Source: Tenacibaculum sp. 190524A02b (lineage in GTDB: Bacteria; Bacteroidota; Bacteroidia; Flavobacteriales; Flavobacteriaceae). From it: DNA of 64,000 nt. Below, one piece after another: positions 63,542 through 64,000 of this stretch. How positions within the stretch are numbered: the stretch's first letter is position 1; every line of letters begins with the position of its first letter. Where the stretch lies: the NCBI RefSeq assembly GCF_964036645.1, contig NZ_OZ038525.1, positions 4,468,001 through 4,532,000 of the forward strand, read 5' to 3'. The position numbers and the translations under genes are program-made. A model generated the notes under the pieces. The model was not told the DNA's origin, ran no database searches, and saw only the letters and a program-made list of their open reading frames with translations.

Positions 63542-64000
63542 ATGAAAACAATATTATTTAAAATATTTTCGGTATTAGTAATAGCTTTAATTTCTTTTGG
63601 ATGTTCGAAAGAAGTCCCATTGGAAAATGCTTTTGAACCTAAAGTCTTAGTGTATGGGAATATCAATACAGAGCTAGTAGAAAGTTATGTGTCTGTAACT
63701 ATTCGAGAAACTGTTCCGGTTACCTCCAAAGAGGTAAAAACAATAAGTACAGCTAAACTTAAATTATATAGCAAAGATATTAACGAAATAACCTCTTTGG
63801 TAACAGATGAGTTTGTATTTGATACTTCTGCAAAAAGATATGATACAAGAGAAAAGATACGACCCATTACAGGAAATTCATATTGGTTAGAAATAGAACT
63901 TTCAGATGGAACTATTTTAGAGTCAATTCCTGAAAAAGTAGCTCCTAGTGTTGAGATTGTAGATATAACGAAAGAAGATAATAAGACCAAAGTAACATTT
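63542..64000 (+). CDS. DUF4249-domain lipoprotein, 3'-truncated by the window edge
   Basis: 153 residues are visible from the ATG at 63542 and the frame is still open at the end. The lipoprotein signal ends in LISFGC-S. The body begins LENAFEPKVLVYGNI and contains VTIRETVPV and NSYWLEIEL, the usual start of DUF4249 proteins, which pair with TonB-dependent receptors as surface partners. It lies 4 bases after the receptor stop. Confidence 0.85.
   Translation, partial: MKTILFKIFSVLVIALISFGCSKEVPLENAFEPKVLVYGNINTELVESYVSVTIRETVPVTSKEVKTISTAKLKLYSKDINEITSLVTDEFVFDTSAKRYDTREKIRPITGNSYWLEIELSDGTILESIPEKVAPSVEIVDITKEDNKTKVTF

Overview
The window is a stretch of chromosome from a low-GC marine-type member of the Flavobacteriaceae (Bacteroidota), similar to Tenacibaculum or Polaribacter. 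The evidence is: C-terminal type IX secretion (T9SS) sorting domains, a FecI/FecR/TonB-dependent receptor cluster, lipoproteins, AT-rich start regions without Shine-Dalgarno sequences, and promoters of the Bacteroidota type (TTG, about 19 bases, TANNTTTG), seen clearly before rplM and asnS. No tRNA, rRNA, CRISPR array or prophage was seen.

Layout. 1-5.3 kb: two exbD genes (the first cut by the window edge), an outer-membrane barrel protein, a PAP2-like membrane protein, rpoN and asnS. 5.4-20 kb: a two-component system (TPR histidine kinase plus NarL-type regulator), a lone degenerate receiver protein, and a surface operon made of a tail-collar-like secreted protein, a 2846-residue LamG/T9SS protein, a smaller secreted protein and a lipoprotein. 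Related palindromes sit at the same distance upstream of -7 boxes in front of both the lone receiver gene and the surface operon, suggesting shared control. 20-30 kb: a secreted charged helix protein, an RND/MMPL exporter, and the translation block rplM-rpsI-rpsB-tsf ... pyrH-frr, split between tsf and pyrH by a complete IS3-family insertion with terminal repeats and a 3-bp target duplication. 30-43.4 kb: an OmpA-type lipoprotein, an ApbE flavin transferase, a frameshifted gene, a leucine-rich T9SS protein, a second two-component system with an extracellular propeller sensor, and the operon gpmI-thioredoxin-map-cupin-methyltransferase.

43.4-49.9 kb is the most unusual region: two tandem SdpA/SdpB-like cassettes (the HTTM-family maturation proteins known from the Bacillus sporulation-delaying peptide system), with three small precursor-like proteins. 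The precursors share an N-terminal hydrophobic leader and, in two of the three, the C-terminal tail, but differ completely in the core and lack cysteine. Each is preceded by the same roughly 130-base leader with two hairpins whose stems show compensatory base changes, and each is followed by a hairpin before the next gene. A DCC-type thiol oxidoreductase gene closes the region. I read this as a duplicated, diversifying peptide toxin or signal system of an SDP-like type; its activity and immunity factor are not visible from sequence.

50-64 kb: an M48 protease, an aromatic amino acid hydroxylase with a rhodanese, a GSCFA protein and two small unknowns, a DUF4272 protein, alaS, and a FecI sigma factor, FecR anti-sigma factor, TonB-dependent receptor and DUF4249 lipoprotein (the last cut by the window end).
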